From positions 186,001 to 250,000 of the forward strand of contig CADBFZ010000004.1 in the NCBI GenBank assembly GCA_902794095.1: a stretch of 64,000 nucleotides of DNA, written 5' to 3'. A model generated the notes under the pieces. That model ran no database searches. It saw nothing but the letters and a program-made list of their open reading frames with translations, and had not been told where the DNA came from. Source of the DNA: an uncultured Lachnospiraceae bacterium (GTDB lineage Bacteria > Bacillota > Clostridia > Lachnospirales > Lachnospiraceae). The stretch's first letter is position 1; the number at the start of each line of letters is the position of its first letter. The translations under genes were made by a program, and so were the position numbers. Shown here piece by piece: positions 35,879 through 45,446 of this stretch.

Positions 35879-37438
35879 TCAGGTCTTAAAGAATACTCCG
35901 AGGAAGTTTCTTCCTATGCTGGATCCGATGTTGCCTCCGAGTGTCTTTCCGAACTTACCTCCGATAGCACCTCCGACGGTTTTTCCTACCTCTCTGCCTA
36001 CGGTTCCTGCACCGGTTTTGGCTACGCTCTGTGCTGCCTTTTGGGTCTTGTAGCTCATGGAGGATTTATCGACTTTGGGCTTTGCTCCCTGGGTCGCAGG
36101 TTGCTGTGCGGGAGCCTGAGTAGCGGGAACCTCACCCTCAACAAGTGTCTGATTCCTCTGAAGGAACTCATAAGCAGAATCCCTGTCGAAGTAATCGCTG
36201 TATCTGTTAAAGAGGCTTCCTGATCTGATTACGCTGTCCCTGGTCTGATCATCGATGGTACCCATGAGTGAGCAGGGAGGAAGTATCTTGGTATTTTCGA
36301 CCATGGTCGGAACACCTTTTTCATCAAGTACCGATACGAGAGCTTCTCCGGTTCCGAGGGAGAGAAGAGTCTCATAGGTGTCGAATTCGGGATTTTCCAC
36401 GAAGCTCATGGCAGCCGCTTTCGCTCTCTTTTGCTCCGCAGGAGTGTATGCGTGAAGAGCGTGCTCGATCTTGTTGCCGAGTTGGGCGAGGATTGCCTCG
36501 GGGATGTCCCTGGGGTTCTGTGTTACGAAGAAGATGCCCACGCCCTTGGATCTGATGAGCTTGATGACCTGCTCGATCTTGGTCATGAGAGCCTTGGGTG
36601 CATCATTAAATAACATATGTGCTTCATCGAAAAAGAATACCATCTTGGGCTTGTCCAAGTCTCCGACTTCGGGAAGTGACTCGAAAAGCTCGGTCATCAT
36701 CCAGAGGAGGAAGGTGGCATACATATCCGGGTGATGGATCAGTCTTTGGCAGTCCAGAACCTGAATGGTACCTTTATCGGAATCTCTGCGTAACCAGTCG
36801 TTGATGTCCAGTGCGGGTTCTCCGAAGAAGTACTCCGCGCCTTCACCTTCCAGGGTTACCAGGGATCTGATTATGGCATTTACGCTCTGTCTTGCGATGG
36901 AGCCGTAGTCTGCAGCGAATTCCTTGGCGTGGTCAGCTACATAATTAAGCATGGATTTAAGGTCCTTGGTGTCGATGAGGAGCATATTGTTGTCATCGGC
37001 AATCTTGAAGACCATAGCCAGGACATTTGTCTGAGTATCGTTTAATCCGAGGATTCTGGACAGGAGAAGAGGGCCCATTTCAGATACTGTTGTTCTTAAG
37101 GGCATTCCTTTCTCGGCATATACGTCCCAGAAATTGGTGGGATAGGAGTCGAAGGCAAATCCTTCATCCTTTAATCCGAATCTTTCGATTCTGGCCTGCA
37201 TGTCCTCGGAATCTTTTCCGGGCTGACAGAATCCCGCAAGGTCTCCTTTTACGTCAGCTAAGAATACGGGTACTCCCATATCCGAGAAACTCTCGGCAAG
37301 AACTTTGAGGGTAATGGTCTTACCGGTACCGGTAGCACCGCAGATCATTCCGTGGCGGTTTGCCATCTTGGGATATATGCAGATTTTCTTATCTCCGCTC
37401 TTCCCGAGAAAAATAGTTCCGGACTCTTTGTCGTACAT
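35879..37438 (-). CDS. HerA-like ATPase (DUF853)
   Basis: 519 residues. Walker A is CGATGTGKTITL near residue 38, Walker B is MVFFFDEAHML, and a late FVTQNPRDIP sensor region follows, the pattern of the bacterial DUF853/HerA-like family. A Pro/Gln/Ala-rich linker (about 447-462) is followed by a short Gly-rich tail (GKTVGGAIGGKFGKTLGGN). HerA proteins are hexameric DNA translocases or helicases; the DUF853 branch has no settled function and no NurA nuclease gene is nearby. GAGGAGG precedes the ATG. The gene is monocistronic, ending at its own terminator. Confidence 0.87.
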   Translation of the reverse strand: MYDKESGTIFLGKSGDKKICIYPKMANRHGMICGATGTGKTITLKVLAESFSDMGVPVFLADVKGDLAGFCQPGKDSEDMQARIERFGLKDEGFAFDSYPTNFWDVYAEKGMPLRTTVSEMGPLLLSRILGLNDTQTNVLAMVFKIADDNNMLLIDTKDLKSMLNYVADHAKEFAADYGSIARQSVNAIIRSLVTLEGEGAEYFFGEPALDINDWLRRDSDKGTIQVLDCQRLIHHPDMYATFLLWMMTELFESLPEVGDLDKPKMVFFFDEAHMLFNDAPKALMTKIEQVIKLIRSKGVGIFFVTQNPRDIPEAILAQLGNKIEHALHAYTPAEQKRAKAAAMSFVENPEFDTYETLLSLGTGEALVSVLDEKGVPTMVENTKILPPCSLMGTIDDQTRDSVIRSGSLFNRYSDYFDRDSAYEFLQRNQTLVEGEVPATQAPAQQPATQGAKPKVDKSSMSYKTQKAAQSVAKTGAGTVGREVGKTVGGAIGGKFGKTLGGNIGSSIGRNFLGVFFKT

Positions 37439-37520
37439 TTACTGTCCTCCTCATATTTAATAACATGCGCTACAAAGCGCGTAATTACAGCAATTGTAGA
37501 ACTATTTCTAATAAAATACC

Positions 37521-39428
37521 TTACGCTATTGAATTGCCTGTATAGAGGGTGTAGTACCTTCCCTTGAGGTTTATCAGCTCGTCGTGGGTTCCTCTTTCGA
37601 CGATTCGTCCCTGTTCCATTACCATGATGCAGTCGGCATTTCTGACAGTGGAAAGTCTGTGTGCGATGACGAATGAAGTTCTTCCGTTCATCAGCTTATC
37701 CATACCTTCCTGAACGATTCTCTCGGTTCTGGTATCGATGGAGCTGGTTGCTTCGTCGAGAATGAGAACGGGAGGATCTGCAATGGCAGCTCTGGCGATT
37801 GCAAGAAGCTGTCTCTGACCCTGGGAGAGGTTTGCACCGTTACCGGTGAGCATGGTGTTATATCCGTCGGGAAGCTTGGAGATGAACTCGTCCGCATTAG
37901 CCAGTTTGGCAGCTGCGATAACCTCTTCATCGGTAGCGGAAAGCTTTCCGAAACGTATGTTATCTGAAATGGTTCCTGTGAAAAGACAGGTTTCCTGAAG
38001 CACCATACCCAGGGATCTTCTAAGATCCGCCTTGACGATCTTATTAACATTGATGCCGTCGTATCTGATCTTACCGTCCTGGATATCATAGAAGCGGTTG
38101 ATCAGGTTGGTGATGGTGGTCTTACCTGCGCCGGTGGATCCTACGAATGCAATCTTCTGACCGGGCTTAGCTTCAAGCACGATATCGTGAAGGACCATCT
38201 TCTCATCGGTATATCCGAAATCGACTCCGTCGAAGACAACATTTCCTTCCAGGGGCTTATAGTCGGTGGTACCGTCTGCCTTGTGGAAATGTTTCCAAGC
38301 CCACATTCCGGTATGTTCGAGAGTCTCTTCCAGCTTTCCGTCAGCACCCTTCTTGGCATTTACAAGGGTTACATATCCTTCATCGGTCTCGGGCTCTTCA
38401 TCCATAAGACCGAAGATTCTCTCAGCACCCGCCATAGCCATGATGATGGAGTTGAACTGCTGGGCTACCTGGGAGATGGGCATGTTAAAGCTCTTGTTAA
38501 GGCTGAGGAATGATGCAACGGAGCCTACACTGACGTTTCCGGTGAGTGCGAGGGCACCGCCGGTGATGGCACAGAGAACGTAGCTTAAGTTTCCGAGCTG
38601 TGCGTTGATGGGGCCCAATGCGTTGGCATAGGTATTAGCCTTTGATGCCGCATCATAGAGTTCATTGTTTAATTCATCGAAAGCTTTCTTGCCGGCTTCT
38701 TCGTGACAGAAGACCTTGACGACCTTCTGACCGGTAATCATCTCCTCGATGAATCCGTTAACGGTACCCAGCTGTTTCTGCTGTCTTACGAAATGCTTAC
38801 CGCTGTTCTTGGCAGCAAAGCCTGTGCAGAAGAGCATAACGCCTACCATAACAACTGTTACGATAGTCATCTGCCAGCTTAAGAAGATCATGGAGATAAA
38901 TACGGATACGATGGTGATCGCCGAGTTAAAGCACTGGGGGATACTCATGGAGATCATCTGTCTCATGGTGTCGATGTCGTTGGTATAGATCGACATGATG
39001 TCACCGTGAGTGTGGGTATCGAAGTATTTAATGGGAAGCTTCTCCATCTTCTGGAACAGATCGTTTCTCATGGACTGCATGGTTCCCTGGGTGATCTTGA
39101 TAAGGAGCCTTGCCTGTACGAAACTTGCGACTATTCCGACTGCGTAGATGCAGGCAACCCTGAATATTGCCTTGGCAAGAGGTTCAAAGTTGGGAAGGGT
39201 ATTTGGATCGAGCAGATAGGGAGTTATGTATTTGTCTATCAGCTCTTTCATAAACAGGGTACCCTGCAGGTTGCAGAGAACCGATGTGATGATACATACG
39301 ATTACCCATGCATAGTGGGTTCCGTAATCTTTGAAAATATAACCCATTATGCGTTTAAAACTTTTTCCGGGGTTCTGGGCTTTGGGCCCAGGTCTACCGA
39401 GTGTATTTCTGCTTCCGGGTCCGGGCAT
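37521..39428 (-). CDS. ABC exporter half-transporter with consensus ATP site
   Basis: 635 residues: a Gly/Pro-rich N-tail, six membrane helices (about 35-330) and an ATP-binding domain. Walker A is GSTGAGKTT, the Walker B region ILDEATSSIDTRTE keeps the catalytic glutamate, and the signature is LSQGQ. A charged insert (KADGTTDYKPLEG) precedes the nucleotide-binding domain. It begins directly after the stop of the 583-residue partner and the GGAGGTGG site lies in that gene, so the two form a heterodimeric multidrug-type exporter. Substrate unknown. Confidence 0.9.
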   Translation of the reverse strand: MPGPGSRNTLGRPGPKAQNPGKSFKRIMGYIFKDYGTHYAWVIVCIITSVLCNLQGTLFMKELIDKYITPYLLDPNTLPNFEPLAKAIFRVACIYAVGIVASFVQARLLIKITQGTMQSMRNDLFQKMEKLPIKYFDTHTHGDIMSIYTNDIDTMRQMISMSIPQCFNSAITIVSVFISMIFLSWQMTIVTVVMVGVMLFCTGFAAKNSGKHFVRQQKQLGTVNGFIEEMITGQKVVKVFCHEEAGKKAFDELNNELYDAASKANTYANALGPINAQLGNLSYVLCAITGGALALTGNVSVGSVASFLSLNKSFNMPISQVAQQFNSIIMAMAGAERIFGLMDEEPETDEGYVTLVNAKKGADGKLEETLEHTGMWAWKHFHKADGTTDYKPLEGNVVFDGVDFGYTDEKMVLHDIVLEAKPGQKIAFVGSTGAGKTTITNLINRFYDIQDGKIRYDGINVNKIVKADLRRSLGMVLQETCLFTGTISDNIRFGKLSATDEEVIAAAKLANADEFISKLPDGYNTMLTGNGANLSQGQRQLLAIARAAIADPPVLILDEATSSIDTRTERIVQEGMDKLMNGRTSFVIAHRLSTVRNADCIMVMEQGRIVERGTHDELINLKGRYYTLYTGNSIA

Positions 39429-41180
39429 TTAGTCCACCTCCGTTTCGTCAAAGTCTCCGGCACCGCCGGTCTGTGATTCATAAACTTCACGATAGATCTC
39501 GTTGGTCTTAAGGAGCTCTTCGTGGGTTCCGATGCCGTTAACCTTACCGTTATCAAGGACTATGATACGGTCTGCATCGGAAATACTGGATATTCTCTGT
39601 GCGATGATGAACTTGGTGACGCCGGGGATCTGAGTTCTGAATGCTTCACGGATCTTGGCATCGGTAGCGGTATCCACCGCACTGGTGGAATCGTCGAGGA
39701 TAAGGATCTTGGGATTCTTAAGGAGCGCCCTTGCTATGCACAGACGCTGCTTCTGTCCGCCGGATACGTTGGTTCCGCCCTGCTCGATATGGGTATTGTA
39801 GCCGTCGGGCATTCTGCTGATGAACTCATCCGCGCATGCCATTTCACAGGCTTTCTTGCACTCCTCTTCGGTAGCGTCCTCTTTGCCCCAACGGAGGTTA
39901 TCAAGGATGGAGCCCGAGAAGAGCTGGTTTTTCTGAAGAACCACGGATACGGAGTTTCTGAGAACCTCCAGGTCGTAGTCGCGAACATCTACGCCGCCTA
40001 CGCTGACACTTCCTTCATTAACGTCATAGAGTCTGCTGATCAGGCTTACCAGGGTGGACTTGGACGAACCCGTAGCACCCATGATTCCGATAACTTCGCC
40101 TGATTTTATGTCGAGATTGATATGCTCAAGTACGGGTTTTCCGCCTTTTTCATAATTGTATGCAAAAGAAACATCTTGGAAGCTGACCGATCCGTCCTTA
40201 ACCTCCCAAACAGGATGTTCAGGATTTCTAAGATCGGTAACTTCATCGAGGACTTCTACGATTCTCTCTGCACTTGCGGCACTCATGGTGAGCATTACGA
40301 AGATCATCGAGAGCATCATAAGGCTCATGAGAATGTTCATGCAGTAAGCAAGAAGGCTCATGAGTTCGCCGGTAGAAAGGTCTCCGACGCTGATCATTCT
40401 TGCACCCAGCCAGCTGATGGTCAGGATACAGGTATAAACGGTAAGCATCATGATAGGGCTGTTAAGGACTACTTTGCCCTCGGCCTTTACGAAGATGTCG
40501 TAGATTGCCCTGGATGCCTTCTGGAAACGTCCGATCTGCTCGTTTTCACGAACGTAAGCCTTGACGACTCTGATGGCGGAAACGTTCTCCTGAACCGATT
40601 CGTTAAGTGCATCATACTTGGGGAATGCTTCCCTGAAAGTCTTGGTGGCACTTGCGATGATCAGCGCAAGAACGCAGCCGAGGAGAATAACTGCGATGAG
40701 ATATACTCTTGCGATCCTTGCATTGATGTAGAAAGCCATGAACATTGCCACGATAAGGCTCGCAGGTGCTCTCATGGCCATTCTCAGTGCCATCTGGTAT
40801 GAATTCTGGATGTTTGTTACGTCTGTTGTGAGTCTTGTTACAAGAGAAGATGTTGAAAATCTGTCGATATTTGAAAAAGAAAACGTCTGAATGTTGTCGT
40901 ACATGGACTTCCTTAAGTTCTTGGCAAGTCCCGCTGCTGCTACAGCTGCAAACCTTCCGCCCAGGATTCCCGCGATAAAACCGATAAGCGCGGCAAGAAC
41001 CATCATCAGTCCTATTTTATAAATGTGATTCATGTTGCCGGCATATACGCCGTTATCTATTATGGAAGCCATTAAATATGGAACAAGCATTTCCATGGCT
41101 ACTTCGACTACCATGCAAACGGGTGTTAAAACGGAGGGCAAAGTGTACTCTTTTACCTCTGAAAGTAATCTACTAAGCAT
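39429..41180 (-). CDS. ABC exporter half-transporter with degenerate ATP site
   Basis: 583 residues with six N-terminal helices and a C-terminal ATP-binding domain. Walker A reads GATGSSKST (Ser for the usual Gly), and the Walker B end reads LILDDSTSAVD, with Asp where the catalytic Glu should be, while its signature VSGGQ is canonical. With the partner gene's glutamate and LSQGQ signature this gives one working and one degenerate site, as in BmrCD or TM287/288 exporters. It is first in the operon, with GGAGA before the ATG. Confidence 0.9.
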   Translation of the reverse strand: MLSRLLSEVKEYTLPSVLTPVCMVVEVAMEMLVPYLMASIIDNGVYAGNMNHIYKIGLMMVLAALIGFIAGILGGRFAAVAAAGLAKNLRKSMYDNIQTFSFSNIDRFSTSSLVTRLTTDVTNIQNSYQMALRMAMRAPASLIVAMFMAFYINARIARVYLIAVILLGCVLALIIASATKTFREAFPKYDALNESVQENVSAIRVVKAYVRENEQIGRFQKASRAIYDIFVKAEGKVVLNSPIMMLTVYTCILTISWLGARMISVGDLSTGELMSLLAYCMNILMSLMMLSMIFVMLTMSAASAERIVEVLDEVTDLRNPEHPVWEVKDGSVSFQDVSFAYNYEKGGKPVLEHINLDIKSGEVIGIMGATGSSKSTLVSLISRLYDVNEGSVSVGGVDVRDYDLEVLRNSVSVVLQKNQLFSGSILDNLRWGKEDATEEECKKACEMACADEFISRMPDGYNTHIEQGGTNVSGGQKQRLCIARALLKNPKILILDDSTSAVDTATDAKIREAFRTQIPGVTKFIIAQRISSISDADRIIVLDNGKVNGIGTHEELLKTNEIYREVYESQTGGAGDFDETEVD

Positions 41181-41218
41181 AATTCTCCTATCTGTCGGTG
41201 CTAAAACCCGACTGTAAT

Positions 41219-41247
41219 ATTATAAAACTTGAGGTTTTTTTATTCAA
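41219..41247 (-). promoter_or_regulatory. Promoter of the ABC exporter operon
   Basis: On the minus strand TTGAAT (41247-41242), a 17-base spacer and a perfect TATAAT (41224-41219), about 38 bases before the start codon. The leader could fold GTCGG/CCGAC. Confidence 0.65.
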
Positions 41248-41272
41248 ATAAAGAGATTGTGAATAATATGAT
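41243..41272 (+). promoter_or_regulatory. Candidate promoter of the phosphoglucomutase gene
   Basis: TTCAAA (41243-41248), an 18-base spacer and TATGAT (41267-41272). Its -35 overlaps the -35 of the divergent ABC promoter. Confidence 0.4.
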
Positions 41273-41310
41273 AAAATAAAAGAAATTGCACCCCTTAAAA
41301 GGAGACTGTT

Positions 41311-43056
41311 ATGGGATATAAGGAAACTGCCGGACTTTGGAAGAATTCTCTGAACGAAAATGACCCTCTTTATAAGGAACTTTTATCCGTTACGGATGAC
41401 AAGGAGTTAGAGGACAGATTTTATCAGGACCTCTCCTTCGGAACTGCCGGACTTCGCGGCAAAGTAGGTGTGGGAACCAACCGCATGAACCGCTTTACCG
41501 TAGGACGCGCCGCACAGGGAATCGCAGACCATATCGTAAAGACCGGCGAGTATGCCTGCAAAAGGGGAGTTGTCATAGCACACGACCCCAGGCATTTCTC
41601 TGCGGAGTTTTCCAGGATGACCGCAGTGATTCTGGCCAGGAACGGAGTTAAGGCATACACCTTCCCTTCACTTCGCCCAACTCCCGAGCTCGCTTTTATG
41701 ATAAGACGCCTGGGAAACATCAGCGGAATCAACATCACCGCATCCCATAATCCCAGGGAATACAACGGTTTTAAGGCTTACTGGGAGGACGGCTGCCAGG
41801 TAAGCTCCAAGGTTGCGGATGCAATGACAGAGTGCATTAACGCAGTGGATTATTTTACGGGAATCAAGGGCCTTGATGATTTCGATGCAGATCCCGAGGG
41901 CTCTTTTGATAAATATGTCACGGAAGGGCTGATCACCGTTCTTTCCGCAGAATATGACAGGGAATACTTGGATAAAGTAGAGGGCCTTGCAATCCACGAA
42001 GGTGACGAGCTTGACCTTACAATTCCCATTGTATACACACCCCTTAACGGTGCGGGCAGTATTCCTTTTATGACAGTAATGAAGGACCGCGGCTTTACCA
42101 ACGTCTCCATAGTGGAAGAGCAGAAGGACCCGGATCCCGACTTTACCACCGTGGGTTACCCCAATCCCGAGGATCCCAAGGCGTTTAAGATGAGCGAGGA
42201 ACTGGGCAAGAAGATCGGTGCAAAGCTCCTTATGGCCACGGACCCCGATGCGGACAGATTCGCCATCGAGCTTCTTATGGACAACGGCGAGTACCTTCCC
42301 TTAAACGGAAATCAGACCGGTTACATCCTAGCAGGCTACATTCTTGACGGAATGAAGGACGCGGGAACCCTCCCCGAAAACGGCGCCATGGTCAAATCCA
42401 TAGTCACATCCACCATGTCCGCCGTCATGGCAAAAGAGTACGGAGTCAAGATGTACGAGTCCCTCACGGGCTTTAAGAATATCTGCGGCCTTATTCCTTT
42501 CCTTGAAAGCCGTGGTGAAAAATACCTCTTCGGATATGAAGAGTCCGTAGGATATGCGGCATGTCCCGATATCAGGGATAAGGACGGAATCAGCGCGGGA
42601 ATGCTGGTTGCGGAAGCTGCCGCTTATTATCAGAAGAAAGAGGGAAAATCCCTCTGGCAGGTACTTCAGGATCTGTATCAGAAGTTCGGATTCTATGCAG
42701 AGGATGAGCCGAATCTTGTTCTTGAAGGAATCGAGGGTTCCGCAAGGATTGGCAGAATGATGGAGCACATCAGAAATTGCCCTCCCGCAGAATTTGCGGG
42801 AATTAAGGTTAAGAAGGTCATCGATTATAAGGACGGCTCTGAAGATATCAACTTCCCTTATAACAAAATCCCGAAGACCAACGCTCTCAGATTCTTCCTT
42901 GAAGGGGAAGACACCTGGTTTGCGATAAGACCTTCGGGAACCGAGCCTAAGATTAAGTTTTATTTCTACACAAGGCAGTCTTCACGCGAAGAAGCACTTG
43001 CGGTTAATGCCAAGATCAAAGCAGCCGTGATGGAGATCATAGAAGCTGTAAAATAA
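41311..43056 (+). CDS. pgcA: Phosphoglucomutase / phosphomannomutase
   Basis: 581 residues, the size of PgcA-type alpha-D-phosphohexomutases. The active-site serine is S145 in TASHNPREYNG, the metal-binding loop is DPDADR (from D311), the sugar-binding loop is GYEESVGY and the C-terminal phosphate loop is RPSGTEPKIKFY. It interconverts glucose-1-phosphate and glucose-6-phosphate, linking glycogen and cell-envelope sugar nucleotides with glycolysis. A strong AAAAGGAG precedes the ATG; the gene is alone between divergent and convergent neighbours. Confidence 0.92.
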   Translation: MGYKETAGLWKNSLNENDPLYKELLSVTDDKELEDRFYQDLSFGTAGLRGKVGVGTNRMNRFTVGRAAQGIADHIVKTGEYACKRGVVIAHDPRHFSAEFSRMTAVILARNGVKAYTFPSLRPTPELAFMIRRLGNISGINITASHNPREYNGFKAYWEDGCQVSSKVADAMTECINAVDYFTGIKGLDDFDADPEGSFDKYVTEGLITVLSAEYDREYLDKVEGLAIHEGDELDLTIPIVYTPLNGAGSIPFMTVMKDRGFTNVSIVEEQKDPDPDFTTVGYPNPEDPKAFKMSEELGKKIGAKLLMATDPDADRFAIELLMDNGEYLPLNGNQTGYILAGYILDGMKDAGTLPENGAMVKSIVTSTMSAVMAKEYGVKMYESLTGFKNICGLIPFLESRGEKYLFGYEESVGYAACPDIRDKDGISAGMLVAEAAAYYQKKEGKSLWQVLQDLYQKFGFYAEDEPNLVLEGIEGSARIGRMMEHIRNCPPAEFAGIKVKKVIDYKDGSEDINFPYNKIPKTNALRFFLEGEDTWFAIRPSGTEPKIKFYFYTRQSSREEALAVNAKIKAAVMEIIEAVK

Positions 43057-43062
43057 TGGCAC

Positions 43063-43113
43063 GAGGCCTGCTCCTGATTTCCGCGCCACCCGCGGAAATC
43101 AGGAGCAGGCCTC
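43063..43113. repeat. Perfect 23-base-pair GC-rich hairpin
   Basis: Arms 43063-43085 and 43091-43113 are exact inverted complements around a CCACC loop. It lies in the 67-base gap between convergent genes but lacks a T-run on either side, so it may end transcription in another way or block read-through and antisense pairing. Confidence 0.7.
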
Positions 43114-43123
43114 ACTTACTTAT

Positions 43124-45274
43124 TTAAAGATTGCCCATCAGGAAATCTTTGAGAAGTCCTACGGTTTCACGAATCATATTGTTGGGAAGGTACAACATCA
43201 CAGAATCTGCGGGTATACCGGTAACATCGGTGTATCCGCATTTTTTTGCAATGGCGAGAGCCCTGAAGATGTGGAAGTTGCTGGATACTATGCCGACTCT
43301 GCTGCCAGACAGATCTTCGTAAAGCTGCGATGAAAACTGCAGGTTCTCGGAAGTGTTGGTGGACTGATCCTCCATAAGGATCCTGCTTTCATCTATTCCG
43401 CGGCCTATGAGGTAGTCCTTCATGACGGATGCTTCGCTTGCAGGTTCGTTGCTGCCCTGACCGCCGGATACGATTATTACGGTTTCGGGATTTTCAACAG
43501 CATATTCATATGCTCTGTCCAGTCTCATTCTGGTAACGACCGCAGGGCCGGAAGGCTTAACCTGGGATCCCAGAACTATGATGTAATCAAGGTTTGCAGC
43601 AGGGTTATTGCGAAATCCCGTTATGACCATGCACTGGGTTACGATCACGAATATAACTCCCAGAGAAACCAGACCTCCTGCGATGATCTTAATAGCCATG
43701 GGAAGCTTTGCTATGATTCCGCTTCTGAACAGGAATGCCAGTATCATGAGGCAGGCGCCTCCCGCATACCATACGCAGAAGAATTTGGAACCGGAATTGG
43801 CGAGCATTATGGTAATACCGTAGAGAACGCACAGGATTCCGGTAAGGATTAGGATTACAGGAAGGATAATCATTTTCTTCTTACCCGCGTTTTCTGTTTT
43901 TGCTTTATTCATACGCTTTAAGCATATGAGCAGATATACGAGTGAAATGGCGGAACTGATACCCCAGGACATGGGATATGAGGTCATAAGGACTTTCATG
44001 GTTCTGAAGGATCTGAAAGCAGTGAAGATCCAGAGGATTCTGATACCGCATACGCCAAAGACGCTGATGATCATGGGGCCTGTTGCATTGCCCATTCCTC
44101 TCAAGGCTCCGTGACACACTTCTATAAGTATGAATGAGAAATAGAAGACAACGAAGAACTTGAGCATGTAGGTTGCGATTTCAAGTACCACGGGGTCCTT
44201 GGTAAAGAATTTAAGTACGAAGGGTCCGATGGTCAAAAGGCCGCCGACTATGATCGTGGTAACAAGCAGATGATAGAAGAAGCCGTATACCATGCTCTTC
44301 TTGACTCTCTCCATATTTCCCTTGCCGTAGTTTTGAGCAACAAAGGTGGATATGGATATTCCCAGGGAGTTGCTGACCATCCAGAAGATCTGGTCTGCTT
44401 TTCCCGTAGCAACCCATGCAGCTACCGTATCCGTTCCGAAGCCGTTTACCGCGATCTGAATGATAAGGTTTGAAGCGGTATAGGTAAGGGAATGAACGGT
44501 TGAGGGGATACCGATCATGAGTATCTTCTTTAAATAAAAAGAATGAATCCGTATCTTCTTTAGATAAAGCCTGTAGCAGTCATCGGTTCTGACCAGGACA
44601 TATATGGTCATGATCGCACTGATGGTTTGTGAAAAGATGGTTGCCAAGGCAACGCCGAATACACCAAGGTCCAGTCCCAACACAAGGATCAGGTCGAGGA
44701 TGATATTTACTATGGAAGAAATGATCAGGAATATGAGAGGGCGCTTTGAGTCGCCGATTGCTCTAAGGATTCCGGCACCCATGTTATATACGAGGTTGGG
44801 AATCATTCCCGCCATGTATACTCTGAGGTAGATGGTGGATCCGTCCAGTGATTCGGGGGTCGTGTTCATGGCTTCCAGCATGAGCCTTGTTGTGGGGATG
44901 CCCACAATTGTAATAATGATGCCCAGGATTATTGCAAAAGCCATTCCGGTATGGGCAGCCTTGGAAACGTCTTCTTTTCTACCCGCACCGTAATACTGGC
45001 CAACGATGATGGTTGCGCCGGATGAAAGGGATGTGAGGCCGCCTACGAATACGTTAACCAGGATGGCTGCAGAGCCTCCTACCGCCGCAAGGGCTTCTTT
45101 TCCCACAAACTGTCCTACGATCACGGAGTCCGCGGTATTATACAGAAGCTGGAAAAAAGTACCGAACATAAGGGGGAGGAAGAAGAGGATCATTTCCTTC
45201 CCGATTTTGCCCTCAGTTATGGGGTTTATTGCTGTGTTTTCTTTTGTTAATGCCTTGTTAGTCATAGAAGACAT
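43124..45274 (-). CDS. MATE-family transporter fused to a DUF218 (YdcF-like) domain
   Basis: 716 residues. Residues about 18-453 are a complete 12-helix MATE efflux protein (LPLMFGTFFQLLYNTADSVI, VGGLTSLSSGATIIVGQYYG, GMIPNLVYNMGAGILRAIGD). After a basic link, three more helices (about 465-550) lead into a DUF218 domain: DYIIVLGSQVKPSGPAVVTR, VSGGQGSNEPASEASVMKDY, DQSTNTSENLQFS, then VSSNFHIFRALAIAKKCGY. MATE alone exports drugs or metabolites with Na or H gradients; DUF218 proteins (YdcF, SanA) are envelope-linked. The reading frame is continuous with no sign of a frameshift. No clear ribosome site precedes the ATG. Confidence 0.85.
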   Translation of the reverse strand: MSSMTNKALTKENTAINPITEGKIGKEMILFFLPLMFGTFFQLLYNTADSVIVGQFVGKEALAAVGGSAAILVNVFVGGLTSLSSGATIIVGQYYGAGRKEDVSKAAHTGMAFAIILGIIITIVGIPTTRLMLEAMNTTPESLDGSTIYLRVYMAGMIPNLVYNMGAGILRAIGDSKRPLIFLIISSIVNIILDLILVLGLDLGVFGVALATIFSQTISAIMTIYVLVRTDDCYRLYLKKIRIHSFYLKKILMIGIPSTVHSLTYTASNLIIQIAVNGFGTDTVAAWVATGKADQIFWMVSNSLGISISTFVAQNYGKGNMERVKKSMVYGFFYHLLVTTIIVGGLLTIGPFVLKFFTKDPVVLEIATYMLKFFVVFYFSFILIEVCHGALRGMGNATGPMIISVFGVCGIRILWIFTAFRSFRTMKVLMTSYPMSWGISSAISLVYLLICLKRMNKAKTENAGKKKMIILPVILILTGILCVLYGITIMLANSGSKFFCVWYAGGACLMILAFLFRSGIIAKLPMAIKIIAGGLVSLGVIFVIVTQCMVITGFRNNPAANLDYIIVLGSQVKPSGPAVVTRMRLDRAYEYAVENPETVIIVSGGQGSNEPASEASVMKDYLIGRGIDESRILMEDQSTNTSENLQFSSQLYEDLSGSRVGIVSSNFHIFRALAIAKKCGYTDVTGIPADSVMLYLPNNMIRETVGLLKDFLMGNL

Positions 45275-45351
45275 ATTATTACGGAAAAAGTCCGTTGTCT
45301 AATTAAAAAATGGTTAAGGCGGGTAACAAAGTGACGGAAACGGTTATAGAG

Positions 45352-45380
45352 TTGTAAAGTACTGCCGCGGGTGCTATTAT
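45352..45380 (+). promoter_or_regulatory. Promoter of the ptb-buk operon
   Basis: TTGTAA (45352-45357), a 17-base spacer and TATTAT (45375-45380), giving a leader of about 60 bases. A later TTGACG at about 45404 is too close to the ribosome site to serve. No Rex-type operator was recognised. Confidence 0.5.
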
Positions 45381-45446
45381 TTTTGTTGGTGCGTTTTATA
45401 GAATTGACGCGGTTTTAAACACATTTATATAACAAGGAGACATATC

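Noticed and set aside
45404-45432. TTGACG with TATAAC as the ptb promoter
   Set aside because: Transcription would begin within the ribosome site, so the promoter at 45352-45380 is preferred.
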